Source: Cinnamomum chago (taxonomy: Eukaryota > Streptophyta > Magnoliopsida > Laurales > Lauraceae). Taken from it: 64,000 bases of DNA. The stretch lies in NCBI GenBank assembly GCA_038049695.1, contig CP142455.1, forward strand, positions 22,667,501 to 22,731,500. The letters are read 5' to 3'. Positions 1-11,110 of the stretch are shown here, piece by piece (position 1 is the first letter of the stretch; each line of letters begins with the position of its first letter). The translations under genes and the position numbers were made by a program. The notes beneath the pieces were generated by a model. That model saw only the letters and a list, made by a program, of their open reading frames with translations. It was not told the origin of the DNA and made no database searches.

Positions 1-540
1 GACCATGTCTAAGGTTGGCACTCAGCCACCTAGACGAGTTTCCGAAACGGACCATGTCTAAAGGTTGGCACTCGGCCACCTAGACGAGTTTCCGAAACGG
101 CCCATATCTAAGGATGGCACTCAGCCACCTAGATGAGTTGCCGAAACGGCCCATATCTAAGGATGGCACTCAGCCACCTAGATGAGTCGCCGAAACGGAC
201 CATGTCTAAAGGTTGGCACTCGGCCACCTAGACGAGTTTTCGAAACGGCCCATATCTAAGGATGGCACTCAGCCACCTAGATGAGTTGCCGGAACGGCCC
301 ATATCTAAGGATGGCACTCAGCCACCTAGATGAGTTGCCGAAGCGGCCCATATCTAAGGATGACACTCAGCCACCTAGATGAGTCGCCGAGACGGACCAT
401 GTCTAAGGTTGGCACTCAGCCACCTAGGCGAGCTGCCGAAACGGCCCATGTCTAAGGATGGCACTCAGCCACCTAGACGAGCTGCCGAACTAGTTAAGGT
501 TATGGTTGGCACTCAGCCACCTAGATCAGCCGAAACGGCA
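1..540. repeat. 49-bp tandem repeat array, about 11 units
   Basis: The unit start GGCACTCAGCCACC recurs at about 67, 116, 165, 215, 264, 313, 362, 411, 460 and 508, a period of 49 with two 1-bp slips. Each unit contains a core like CCGAAACGGCCCATATCTAA. Units differ by a few substitutions (ATATCTAAGGAT versus ATGTCTAAGGTT). The array begins before the window. 49 is not a multiple of three, so it is unlikely to be coding. It sits where Tat-type elements have a hypervariable 3' untranslated region. Confidence 0.9.
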
Positions 541-858
541 TCAGTCGATGATGGTACCCAGTCCACCACCGCCTTGACAGGTCCGATACGGTTCTCTGGT
601 CTCGCCGAAATAAAAGAGGCCCCCAAGGGGTCAGAGCGCTCACAGAGAACCCTAATCTAACCGGTCCACTCTAGTCCGAACTCACACCCAGATTCATAAC
701 ACTCACGGAAAGCGTACAAAGGAAAGCAAATAAAAGCCACACCACACAGGAGGCAAATATGAGAAAGGCCCTTTCATTGATAACATTGATACATACACTG
801 GAGCTTACATTGAAATAGTTTGAAACAAAGACTACATTTTATAAGAAGAAAGAGGAAG

Positions 859-3020
859 TCAAGCCGACGGCCCTGCTTCTCTGTCTTCGATAACGACCAC
901 GGCGGCCTCGGCTTGAGGAGCTTCTTCAACGGGGTCAGGCGTTGGCTCGGAAGGGACTTCGGCCAGAGTGGCAGGGGTCTCGGCCAAGGCTTCATCTAGG
1001 GGCTCATCTCCGAGCTCGGGGAGATTCTGATATATCGGATCATCTGCAGGAACCCCCATCTTCTTCAACACGGCCTTGCAGCCGAGTCGGTACAGCTTCG
1101 GGCTGAGTGCTGTGATTTGATCAACATAAATTTTCGCAGCTTCCTCAGTCCCCTCCAGGAAGGCGGCATCGACCTCGGCTTTTGTCGATGCAAGGAGTTC
1201 CTCCTTCGATGCAAGAAGTTCCTCCTTCGCCTTCCTTTCCAGCTCCAGCTCGGCCTTGAACCCCGCCGACCTCTTTTCCTCTGCCTGAAGCTTCGTTTGC
1301 CGCTCGAAGCTCTCTGACCTTGCTTTGCAGAGGTCGCTGGCCATTATATCTGATTGAGCATTGAGCTCTGCAGTCTTGGCCGCCTCCGCCTTCAGCTCCT
1401 CCTTGGCCGCCTTCAGTTCGGCTTCGGCTCTCTGCTTTTCCTTTGCTAGGCGGGCCAGCCGGTTGTCCTCTTCCGTTATTCTGTCAGCGACTATCTGGAG
1501 CCTTTGGATAGCCTGCAGCGGAGCAAACGAAAAAAGCTCAGCACGAAAGCAAGAAATATCAAAAGATAGAAACACCTGTGACCAGGAAAGTCGGGCACTT
1601 ACAGCGAGGGAGTGCTGTATGGTCCTCATAAGCAGCAGGGGGGAGTCTTCCGACCTGTGCCTCTCCATGTCCTTGGGGAGTGCACAGGCTCGGCTGAGCG
1701 CCGCAATGACATCCGGGCTCCCCACCAGTCTGTCCTCAGCATTTAGGGGCCTCCCCTTCCTCAGCTCCATGTCCGGCCTGAACTCGACCGGCTCGGCACC
1801 CGAGGACGTTGCCGCCTGGGGCTCGGAGCAACTTTCCACCAGAGGAACTGCCGGAGTGGGCACCGCGTCCGCTGCCCTCTCCCTCGCAGCTTGGGGTGAA
1901 CGTTGCCGTGATCGCTCCTCCTGATCCAGCCCCTTCCCCTTCGCCTTTTTCCTCGGCCTCTCGCTTTCCGAGTCTGGGGGAGGTCGGGCCTCAACTCTGG
2001 CAGGGACGATGGTCCCGAAGGAGGGCGGGGCAGTGCGGGGTGCGGCAGCCTGTCTATCGCCACCGACGACGGCGTCCGCCAGATTCCGCGGCTGAAACAC
2101 GGGCCTGCGCCTCTCCATATTGTCGGCTTCGGCCTCTGCTCCGGAAGAATAGTTCTCAACTTCCCTTGTCGGAGAGTCTACCTCGGCTCCGGAGGTATAT
2201 TCTTCAATTTCCCTTAGCGGGATGCCCGTGACCACGGCCAACGTTGCGGACGCTCCCGCAACCGAGACGGTCCCGCTGGTTTCTGCTAGATCGGGGGCGA
2301 ATCTCTCCGGGTTGCCGGATTTCCGTGTATAAGACACGTATCTCGGCTCGTACTTCAGAAGAGAGTAGGCAGCTCTTGTGTGGTGGCCGTGGTAGCAGTA
2401 CACCTTGTTCAGCCAAGGTGAGTGCCTTCTCCAACCGTTCAGCTGGGCTTCGCGCTTGCGTTCGGAAAGGCCTGCGAAAAACAGCCGAGTTAGAATCCGG
2501 CAGCAGAAATCAAACATAAGAAGAAATCCGAAACCCAGGGAGTTAGGTCTTTACTCGGTGGAGTCCCGAAGCGTCGAGGGACTCGGACCCTCCTAGCTGC
2601 TTCGGTCTCGGTCTCGCCGAACTCCCAGTTTCCCGAGACGAGCAGGCGGTCATCTCCGGCGTATTTATTGGAGTCCTCCAACGCCGTGACGAGGGGTTGG
2701 CACTTGGCCTTGACACGAAGATAGTAGGTGACCCCCTCCCTGGACTTGCAGAGGTCATATATATCCTCTATATCATGGACGCCGAGGCCGATGTCTAGAA
2801 TCTTATTCAGCTCGGCGATGCCCATGATGATTTTATACCCGTTGGGCATCAGCTGGCAGGGGCTAAGGTTCCAGGTCTCCAAGCAAGACCTAAGAAGGGG
2901 GGCCACGGGGAATCTGACCCCACCCTCGATCACGGCTATCAGGGGAAACGGCATCCAGCCGTTGCGAAATGAGTAGATGGAGGGGTCGGCTGCCATGATG
3001 TGGACATCGTCTGGGATCAT
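859..3020 (-). CDS. Antisense ORF of the Tat-like element, putative plant gypsy-type transposon domain protein (spliced)
   Basis: Two overlapping reading frames join into one gene if two short introns are removed. Exon 1 is 3020-2555, exon 2 is 2471-1603 and exon 3 is 1512-859. Intron 1 (2554-2472, 83 bp) has GTAAAG at its donor and TTTTTCGCAG at its acceptor. Intron 2 (1602-1513, 90 bp, in frame) has GTAAGT and GCTCCGCTGCAG. The spliced product is 662 residues. Residues 1-155 resemble the N-terminal domain of 'putative gypsy type transposon' proteins (for example the stretch FPVAPLLRSCLETWNLSPCQ). The middle is low-complexity and charged, and the C-terminal third is a Lys/Glu/Ala-rich coiled coil. 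Such antisense ORFs occur in Tat-lineage elements; their function is unknown. Splicing is my inference. Without it the first frame stops at 2490. Confidence 0.65.
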
Positions 3021-3751
3021 TTAGGCTCTCCTAAGAGTTGCCAGGCCCGACTGGGAATCTATCCAATGGGTGAAAATCCCCATCTCTGAATCTAAGGAAC
3101 CCTAACAATCTCTAGGGGTCTGAACTGTGGAAGGACCTGAGGGACAGAGGAGATCCTAGGAAGGGTTTAGGTCAGAAATACAAAATGGGAAAGAGGAGAA
3201 TCGAGGCAGAGAGACTCACAGACTCGGGCGAAATCACAACTCACGCCGTTGATCCCTCACCGGTCCTAGAGAAAGTCCTGGACGAAGCTAGGAGGCGACG
3301 GAGGCGGTTCTGGCAGTGAAGGTTCCGGCGAACAGAGGTTCTAGCAGAGCTTCGACAAGGTTCGTTTGCAGAGATGACAAAGGGAGAAGACAGAAGTGAA
3401 TATAAAGGGGAGGAATGGGCGCCATTCCGGAATTCGAAGCGGGACACGCGTGAGATGTCGCCTCGGCTTGCGTCGCACGCCCCCCTCGAAAAGACAAGAG
3501 AGCCTACCAGGCAATAACGCGTGGCGCAGTTGCGATGATGGTTCGCCTTCCCATACTAATCATAGCCCCGCATTTATTGCCCCCTTTATTATCTCTGGCA
3601 GACGAAGCAGCGGCGGCGTCTGGCGCCGAACGACTCACAACCCTTGACCAAAAGGCAGATGGAAGGCAAGCACTACCCGTCTCGGGAGATCGGTCCAGCT
3701 CTTAACCCTAGCGCCCGAGAAAGCCCTAGAGGTCAAGAACTGAGGGGCTAT
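3021..3751. other. Untranslated region between the antisense ORF and the LTR
   Basis: No convincing coding sequence is present on either strand. It would hold the 5' leader and promoter of the minus-strand ORF, and on the plus strand it ends in the purine-rich tract GAACTGAGGGGCTA just before the LTR. Short reading frames here have no recognisable motif. Confidence 0.5.
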
Positions 3752-4083
3752 TGTGTGGGGGCCCATTTCGTGAACCAGTTTCTCTTGGTCTCGGCTAGGG
3801 TGTGCTCGGTTAGCTACTGTATGGGGGACCACGTCCCTTGATCTCGGCTACGATCCGATCCATATCGGTCTCGGCACTACGTGCTGGTCTCGGCCAAACA
3901 GAATTCAATTCGGCCGCGCTTACCGTTCAGTCTCGGTAAAGCAAGCTCGGCAATGCAGCATTGCGCCTGCAGCTAACAGCCACGGCCCTGTCGTGGCAAG
4001 GTCCAAGGAAGGGATCTGATGGGACTTCAGCCACCACCAGATCAGGGCAGGATCAGGCCCAATGTGACTGGCATTAAATGCAT

Positions 4084-4176
4084 TGTGGGCTGATCGGACC
4101 CACATTAAATGTAGTGTGGGCTGATCGGACCCACATTAAATGTAGTGTGGGCTGATCGGACCCACATTAAATGCAA
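4084..4176. repeat. 31-bp direct repeat, 3 copies inside the LTR
   Basis: Three near-identical units begin at 4084, 4115 and 4146, each containing GGGCTGATCGGACCCACATT. They lie about 100-190 bp upstream of the LTR TATA box, a position typical of LTR enhancer repeats. The enhancer role is an inference. Confidence 0.85.
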
Positions 4177-4271
4177 AGAGGGCTATGATGGACCTTCATT
4201 AATGACTTTGTGGGCTGATGTGACCCAGGTCACATCACCAAGCCCACTGGCACTCACCCAAGACTGTTCCA

Positions 4272-4278
4272 TATATAA
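4272..4278 (+). promoter_or_regulatory. TATA box of the LTR promoter
   Basis: TATATAA sits in the context CCATATATAAGGC, about 240 bp before the LTR end. This is the expected place for the U3/R boundary signal of a plant LTR retrotransposon. Confidence 0.55.
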
Positions 4279-4513
4279 GGCACGAGCCAAAGGGAGCAGA
4301 GGGTAAGCACTCTCACACATACACTCAGTCTTTCTTCTTCTTCTTCTCCGATCCATTGCTGACTTAAGCATCGGAGAGTCCTGCGCTGCCCATAGCCAGG
4401 GTCCTCTGACCTGTCTTTCTCCTCTTTCAGGTTCGCACCGTCGCAGCTATCTCCTCCATGCATTGAGTAAGTCCTAAGAGGCATCCTGATCTTGTGAGTA
4501 TATTATTTCTGCA

Positions 4514-6894
4514 CTTACAATTATTATATAATAGACTGGAAATTGACCAATCAAATGAGAAAGGAATTTGGCATGAAAATGAGAAGTAAAAGTCTGTAAA
4601 TGACCTGGGCAGTTGGGCACTGTTTCACATAAGTGAAAGTAAGAAACCATCTGCCCCAGGATGGAAACAATCAGGAGTCCAATTGGATTTCACCTTACTT
4701 TATAACCTGTAAAATAGGGGACCTCATGTTTGAGGGGCCATTGGCCACCATCTACAATACAAGGGACTTGTTTCTAGGTTCTCTAAATGGAAATCAGATG
4801 CATTGGCCTACCAAAGTACAAATAAATAAACCAGATGCATTGCCAGCATAAAATTTTGTCACAGCCCCAACATAGTTGGGCCTTGGGAGAAGGCTTTGAT
4901 GATGGTGGTGATGATTGCATTGCACATTGCTTGCTGTCCAGTCGATGACAATAAAGGGGGAGGGGCTGGAGAAGGTGGTTGGAGCTTCTTGCGCGTTTCA
5001 AAGCCTCAAAACAAGCCATTCAGTGTAGCAGGCTTCACAGGGTCACTACAATTGGAGTGTCTCAATCAATATTGGAGGGATGGAGCAACTAATCTGCAAC
5101 CACCTTACCTGGAATCTAATCTGCAACCATCTTACCTGGAATCAAAACATTTTAGAAGGAAACATGTATAAGATTTATACAGAATGAATGGAAATGACCA
5201 TACACAAATTCAACATATTCTATGGAGATGCATGCACCAATGAAGCTAGCAACTTAGACATGGACAACAGCTGGTGATGACGCAAGGACCCTGTTTTTGA
5301 CAAACTCTGAAAGAGTAGCTCAAAACTCACCACTTAACACAGCTTTCTTCTCCAGAAACAACGTCATACCCATGATCATCATCCAAACAGGAAATCATTC
5401 AATTACACCTGGAAAGAATCAGTAGATGGATGTCTTAGTTCATCCTGCAAATCTAAGAATTCAAGAGCCTTGCTTCCAGAATCCACAGTAATGACTGAAT
5501 CACATAAAATCCAGAAATAGAAAAAAAGAAGAATTAATTATCCAGATGAAGTGATAAAAAAAGAAAAATTTGAGAACTATTAGCACTCTATAATTATATT
5601 TTTACCAAAACAAAGTTCAGGCCTTCAGTTTGACTTATTAGTAGTGTACTTCAGTAGAATCTAGAGCTGAATGCTATTACGTTGATTTCATGGGATCTTG
5701 CAGATTTTTAAAATCTATTGGAATTTTCACAAAATACAAAAATAAAAGGAAAAGCAAAGAGGTGTTGAGGATAAATTTGCCTGGGTAATTGGAAGAAGCA
5801 GTTCTTACATGCAATTTTCTTTGATTTGGGGGTGTTGGATGGAAAAATGCTAAATGGCTAAACAAATTCTCCAAACTTAATGACTTCACTGCTTTAGACA
5901 TCAAAACAATCAAATGCCTATACACAACTACCAAGTAAAAAATGTGATTACAGAAATGGAAACCATGAAGACTTATAGGATGGCATGATTTTAATGAGGA
6001 TTGGGAGAGAGAGATCATATGGGGGAAGAGAAAGGTTTCCTCATGATAATCATATGGAGACTGTAGAGGAGAGAGAGAGAGAGCTATGATTTTTGGAGAT
6101 ACGCAATGAAGAGAGGGAGAGAGGCTCTACGATCTAGTATGAAGAGAAACGGCCTGCAAAAGAATTGAATGAGCAAAATTCCGGTGTATTAAATTACCAT
6201 GAGTCGGGCTGGTAATTTGAAGGGGCCACTCAGATATGTAATTTAAGGCCCAGAAAATGATATGTAATTTAAGGCCAGGCAACCTAATTCTTGGGTATTA
6301 ACTGCACAACAAACATTATAATGAGTTAAAAAACAGAACTAAAAAAACATTAAATATGAAATGGATATTGGTAACTACTGAGAAAAGCAGCAGATAGCAG
6401 TAAAAAGAAACATTAGAATGAGTTCTTGAAGATAAGAAGAACACTCACAGTAATTTAAATATGGCATACAATAATTAAACATGAAATCGATAGTGGTAAC
6501 TATAGAGACATTGAGACAAGATTCTAAAATGATGATATCATTAACACACACACACACACATGCACACACGTGCAACACAACAAAAAAAAAAAGAAGAAAA
6601 AAAGAAAAAAGAAAAAAGAAAAAAACCAAACAAACACATGCACAGGCGTGCATACACACACACAGTATGGTATATAATTAAATTGTCTTGATGGAGAATT
6701 AGAATCAGTGTTCCTTCACAAAGTTTCCATCGATGCATCCGTTGGATGAGAAATTATGAATCTGACTGAGAATGCATAAGCCAATCTGTCAATAGGACCA
6801 ATCCTGCTCTCCCCTGGTAGTTTACTGTAAAATGTATCGATGTTGTTTCCAAAGATGGAAACCAACTTCATTAAAAAAAATAAAATAATAATAA
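4514..6894. other. Intergenic stretch with simple repeats
   Basis: I see no gene here. Short open frames have no recognisable protein motif. It contains a two-copy 27-bp repeat (5091-5143, core CTGCAACCACCTTACCTGGA) and GA-rich runs near 6070-6120. A microsatellite block is listed separately. Confidence 0.5.
6543..6678. repeat. (AC)n and A-rich microsatellite block
   Basis: ACACACAC runs at about 6543-6575 and 6650-6665 flank a purine-only stretch of A with scattered G (about 6582-6625). Apparent peptides across it are low-complexity artefacts. Confidence 0.9.
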
Positions 6895-7345
6895 TAAAAA
6901 GAAGAACCCAGCCCCATTTGCATTATCACAATCTGTTTCTAGGAACTTTTTTCTTTTTGGTGCTATTACTGCAAGTGATGCCATGTTCTGAATTTTCAAG
7001 TTGTAAAAGCAAAGAGCCCACTTGGCTTTTCCAGAACTGAGGCCATTGTATTATAGCAAAGAAGACCCATTGACAACCACCTCTCGGTTTCCAAACACGA
7101 AGTTGGAACAAGACGAAGCTGCCAAAGGCGGAAACCATGTTCTTTGAAAAAACCATAAAAAGAAGAAACCAGCCCCATTCGTGTTATCATATCTGTTTCT
7201 TGGGAAGTTTTCCACTAGGTCTTTTCAGAACTGAGGCCATTTAATTTTTTCCAATGGTCTGAGGCCATTGTGCTGTATCAGAGCCCATTACCACCCACTT
7301 CCCTGTTTCCGAACACCAAGTTGGAACAAGAAGAAGCTGCCGTCA
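6895..7345. repeat. Diverged tandem duplication of about 220-260 bp
   Basis: The block starting with AAGAAGAACCCAGCCCCATT near 6897 recurs near 7157. The segment AAGTTGGAACAAGACGAAGC near 7101 recurs near 7318. The two copies differ by substitutions and indels. No coding function is evident. Confidence 0.75.
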
Positions 7346-7948
7346 ATGCCGTCTCTCAATGAAAAGTTTATTACCAATATATGGCTTTGAATTTGAATGA
7401 GTAGCAATGCAATAATTTATTTCAAATTTGCAAGGTTACAATTGTGCATGCAGGAGAAACTTGGATCTTGTTGGTCTCCCAGTTAAAAAACACTCCTTCA
7501 ATGCCACAGTTGCCTTAGAAACTAAAGTACCTAAGATGCAAAAGCCCTTCTCTCCGGTCATACCACTTTCCTCTATGGTCAACACAAAGGGTGCTCTATA
7601 AGAAATGAATTATCAACATTATCATCTCATCATTATAGCCTTGTCCCAACTATGTCGGAATCGGCATCATGAATTATGCTTCTCCATTCCGATCTATTCT
7701 GGGCCAAATCCTTAGATAGGTTGAACTTCTTCAAATCTAACCTTAGTACTTCCATCCATGTCGTCTTCGGCCTACTCTTTTCCTTGAGCGGCCATCAACT
7801 TGCATAGAAAGACTTCTTCTCACCGGTGCCGTCGTTTATGTTGGACATGTCCAAACCATTGCAAACAAGTCTTTACGAATTTATCAACTATTGATGCTAC
7901 CCCTAAATGCTCTCTAAACGCTTATTTCCAATTCTCTCTTTCCTAGTT

Positions 7949-8134
7949 TTACAACACACCCATTTCAACATTCTCATCTCTACCACTCATTTTGTGCATA
8001 TGTCGCTTCTTGATTGACCAACATTTTTCTCCATTAGTCATAGTTGGTCTAATTGTTGTCTTGTAAAAATTTTTCTTTGATCTAGCTCTTAAGCGTTGAT
8101 CACAAAGTACTCCGCAAGCAAGTCTCCACTTCAA
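7949..8134 (-). pseudogene. RTE LINE C-terminal region fragment
   Basis: A 61-residue open stretch carries KWRLACGVLCDQRLR and YKTTIRPTMTNGEKCW, which resemble the conserved segment after the reverse transcriptase palm in plant RTE elements. It lies downstream, in element sense, of the reverse transcriptase core, with the hAT element between them. No intact frame links the two. Confidence 0.7.
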
Positions 8135-8462
8135 CCATCTTGCTCTTATCCTATATTCAATACCTTTCTCAATCTCTCCATCCTTACTAATTATTGAGCC
8201 AAGGTATCAAAATGAATCTCTTTGTGCTATCTTTGAGCTACAATTCTCACAGGCATTTCATCTTTATGCACATCCCAATTGAAGTTGTAGTTCATACGAC
8301 CTGTCTTTGTATGCTTACTTTAAAGCCCTTGGATTCTAAAGTCCCGTAACATCTCTCGAGTTTTGCATTGACGCCATCTCTTGATTCATCCACCAATACA
8401 ATATCATTTGCAAACAACATACAGTAAGGTACCTCCTCTTGAATATGAGCAGTTAGTTCATC

Positions 8463-9170
8463 CATGGATGAAAATGCTACGCTATATCGGCTGTAGCGGC
8501 CGCCACCGCTACGCTACGGCCGATTTATCGGCTGTCACACCCGTAGCGGCCGCTACGGGGCCGCTACGAGGTGAGAAAAAATCCTACTTTCCAATTTTTT
8601 TTTTAAATGCATAATAAGACTTATTTCTTTTCTTCTTCTCTCCAAATAACATTTATACACAACTCTTCTACTCTTTTATGTTTAAAAGAACACCAAAAAG
8701 CATATGATCTCGCCGAATTACAGTCAATATAGAGAGTTCTTCTCAATGATTCTTCTCTATGTACATCCTATTAGACACCCCCTTTGGTAGATGTATTTTT
8801 TTCTCTAGATACTCTTAAGTCTTGACTTCATGACATAGTTTTTTCTTTTATAAGCCTTTCATTAGTTTAACTAAGCAACATGAACACATGTGAAAAAAAT
8901 GATCATTACTATTATTTTCTATTTATACAGCGATACAAGACCTCATACAGTGAGGGGACCGCTACGTCCCCTTACCTTAGTTACTTTTGCAAAAAAAAAA
9001 AAAAAAAAAAATTCTTTCATTTTACAATTTTCTGGATTTTCTATAATTTTTTTAGATTTTTTTGGCGATTTTTTTAAATCGCACCGCTACGCCGCTACGT
9101 ATCCTCGTTACGCTACGTATCGCCCGCTTCGTAGCGTAGCGGCCCGCTGCTACCGCTATTTTCATCCTTG
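8463..9170. mobile_element. Non-autonomous Ac-like hAT element nested in the LINE
   Basis: The ends are CATGGATGAAAAT (8463) and, on the other strand, CAAGGATGAAAAT (from 9170), matching 12 of 13 bases and resembling Ac/Ds termini. Flanking 8-bp duplications are AGTTCATC (8455-8462) and AGCTCATC (9171-9178), with one mismatch. The subterminal zones are packed with CGCTACG/CGTAGCG words, as expected for hAT transposase-binding clusters. The interior has an A run (about 8992-9010) and no transposase. Removing it restores a continuous LINE sequence. Confidence 0.85.
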
Positions 9171-9173
9171 AGC

Positions 9174-9500
9174 TCATCCGTAATCAGTGAAAAGAGATCT
9201 TAAAGCTAACCCTTGATGCAAACCTATGGTCACTGCAAACTTACCCATCTCTCCACAGGCAGTTCTCACACTCATTACTGCTCCATCATGCATGGATTTA
9301 GCAATATCAATATAACCTCTTGGGCCACTCCATTTATCTAAAATACACCAAATCAAATTTTTAGATACCCTCTTGTAGGCTTTTTCAATATCAATGAAGA
9401 CCATTTGAAAATTTTTCCTTTTCTAGCAGCATTTTTTAATCAATCGCCTAAGGGAGAAGACAGCCCTATAGTAGATCTCCCCAGCATGAAACCAAATTGA
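9174..9500 (-). pseudogene. RTE LINE reverse transcriptase core fragment
   Basis: The minus strand encodes MVFIDIEKAYKRV, YIDIAKSMHDGAVMSVRT and VTIGLHQG, matching the palm region of RTE-clade reverse transcriptases. An upstream stretch (9500-9405) carries the fingers motif in a different frame. The catalytic FADD-type box would lie just beyond and is lost near the hAT insertion. It is a fragment, not a working enzyme. Confidence 0.8.
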
Positions 9501-10139
9501 TTTTCAGATATCTTGGTCACTTGCCTACGGCTTTGCTCCATAACTCTCACACGGCTTCACAATGTGACACATAATTTCAACCCCACAATAATTGGTGCAA
9601 CTTTGAATATCTCCTTTGTTCATGTATATAGGTACTACAACACTTCTCTATTCATCCGGCATTTTTTTTGTTCTTAATATCTTATTGAAGAGCCTAACCA
9701 GATCCATCCAATTTCTTATACGCATTTCCAAGCCTCTATCAAAATGCCATATGGCCTTATAGTCTTTCCTTCTTCATTCTTGTCAATGCTTTCTGCCTTT
9801 CTACTACCTTAATTCTTGTGGTAAAAGGTATGTCCTACTAATGAAGAATCTTCTTTACTTCATAAGCCTCCTATAGAATCTTTATTTAAAAGAATGTTAT
9901 AATATTCACTCCATCTTTCTTTCATATGATTTTTCTTTAAGAAAATCTTTTGGTCCCCACTCATTATATATAAGACATGATCCAAGTCCCTACGTTTTCT
10001 TTTCCTCATTTATTCAAGCTTTAACGTATTTCTGTCTTCCTCTTATTCCCAACTTATTATATAGGTTATCATATGCTTTGGACTTTGCATCTCTTACTCA
10101 TTTTTAAATATTTCACAAAGTTGGACATTTCCCTTTCAA

Positions 10140-11110
10140 CCCCCTTATCAAATGCTGGTTCCAATCAATCTGTTTCAACTGCCCCATTCATAGAAAATTT
10201 GAGGCCATCTACATTCAGACTATCCCACTAATCCTTAGAAAAGAGGTAGTCATTATGAATTCCTTTATTTTCCAACGTGGTAATTCTGCTTATGTGACTC
10301 CTTGCCACTGCCAAATCATGTAAGAACTTAAAAGTGTTTTATCTCCATCCTTCAGCAACATGTTTCTTGACCTCTGCTTATAAATTTTTATGTCTTCATT
10401 GATTATGCAACTAAATTGATCTTTGATCTCTTGCTTCCTACCCTTGTCCTCTTCAGATAGGATTAATCTTTCCTCTGTACAATCTGTATCTTGGATTTCC
10501 TGGAGCACTCTGCTTTTCAAATCAATGATGTTCTAATTTGTTTTTGGCCCAAACTTCATTTTTGTTTCAACTTTATTGCTAATTTAAAGCCCACCCAACC
10601 TTCGACCCTTATCTCCCTCCCGAAAGCTCTCATGAGATCCAAAATGGAAAGATGTAAAACCCCATCTTTTGCTCCTTAAGTCCAGGAGGATCTGACGATG
10701 GTCTGAAGCGCACTTACCAAAGCTCCATCCGGTTAACACCCAGATATAGGTCAAACCAGTCAGCAGAAAGGAGAAATATATCCAATCTAGGCATCAAATG
10801 GGGAGACCGGTGATTTGATGACCAATTGAATGAGGCACTATTCAAGTGATGATCTGTCAAAGAGTGTGAGTTTGATTCAGTCCGAGGAGCCCCTTGTTTC
10901 TGGTGTAATCCTGCATTCTCCAAGTTTTTTCACATGGGAATTTGAACACATCAAAATCCCCCCCATGCACCGAGTCCCCGGCCATCTCACCCTGATGTCG
11001 GCTAGTTCTCTCCAAAAAAATTTCTCTAGCTTGCACATCATCAGGGCCATGAACCACCATAAGAATCAACTCCCTATTAACTCCCAAGTCCCTAAGTCAT
11101 CCACCATTGG
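10140..11110 (-). mobile_element. L1-type LINE fragment (endonuclease end and linker)
   Basis: On the minus strand about 11100-10714 shows an L1-like endonuclease region (a segment like LTDHHLNSASFNWSS followed by RLDIFLLSADW). About 10520-10210 shows the usual linker, with KQRSRNMLLKDGDKT and then TTLENKGIHND. Frames are broken. The fragment directly abuts the RTE reverse transcriptase region in the same orientation. The junction near 10140 is approximate. Confidence 0.65.

Larger units (their letters stand above)
1..4513 (+). mobile_element. 3' part of a Ty3/gypsy retrotransposon, Tat/Retand-like
   Basis: The region runs from a tandem-repeat array, through an ORF on the opposite strand (859-3020), to a purine-rich tract (about 3737-3750) and an LTR beginning TGTGTGGGGGCCC at 3752 and ending TTTCTGCA at 4513. 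Plant Tat-lineage gypsy elements are known to carry extra antisense ORFs and variable tandem repeats between pol and the 3' LTR, and this layout fits. The gag-pol part and the 5' LTR lie outside the window, so the 5-bp target duplication cannot be checked. The lineage is inferred from architecture, not from a reverse transcriptase sequence. Confidence 0.7.
3752..4513 (+). repeat. 3' LTR of the Tat-like element
   Basis: The LTR begins TGTGTGGGGG directly after a purine tract and ends ...ATTTCTGCA. An alternative end at 4519 (...CTTACA) is possible. It contains many TCTCGGC words, a 31-bp triplicated repeat (4084-4176) and a TATA box (TATATAA, 4272-4278), which places the probable transcript start near 4300. 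The 5' partner is outside the window. Confidence 0.7.
7618..10140 (-). mobile_element. RTE-type non-LTR retrotransposon, decayed
   Basis: Read on the minus strand, fragments match the RTE-clade LINE polyprotein in order, though frameshifts and stops break it. There is a linker (about 10070-9700), a fingers motif like NQFGFM.GRST (about 9500), the reverse transcriptase core with FIDIEKAY and TIGLHQG (9404-9174), and a C-terminal part with KWRLACGVLCD and KMSGRDEN (8134-7949). The 3' end is at about 7618, where CATCATTATAGCCTTGTCCC is the complement of the usual RTE tail. It is interrupted by a hAT element at 8463-9170. It is non-functional. Confidence 0.8.

Noticed and set aside
1..540. CRISPR-like regular repeats
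   Set aside because: Units are contiguous 49-bp tandem copies with no unique spacers, in plant DNA beside a retrotransposon.
1361..1924. Plus-strand frame of 187 codons
   Set aside because: It is antisense to the better supported spliced ORF, spans a predicted intron and has no recognisable domain.
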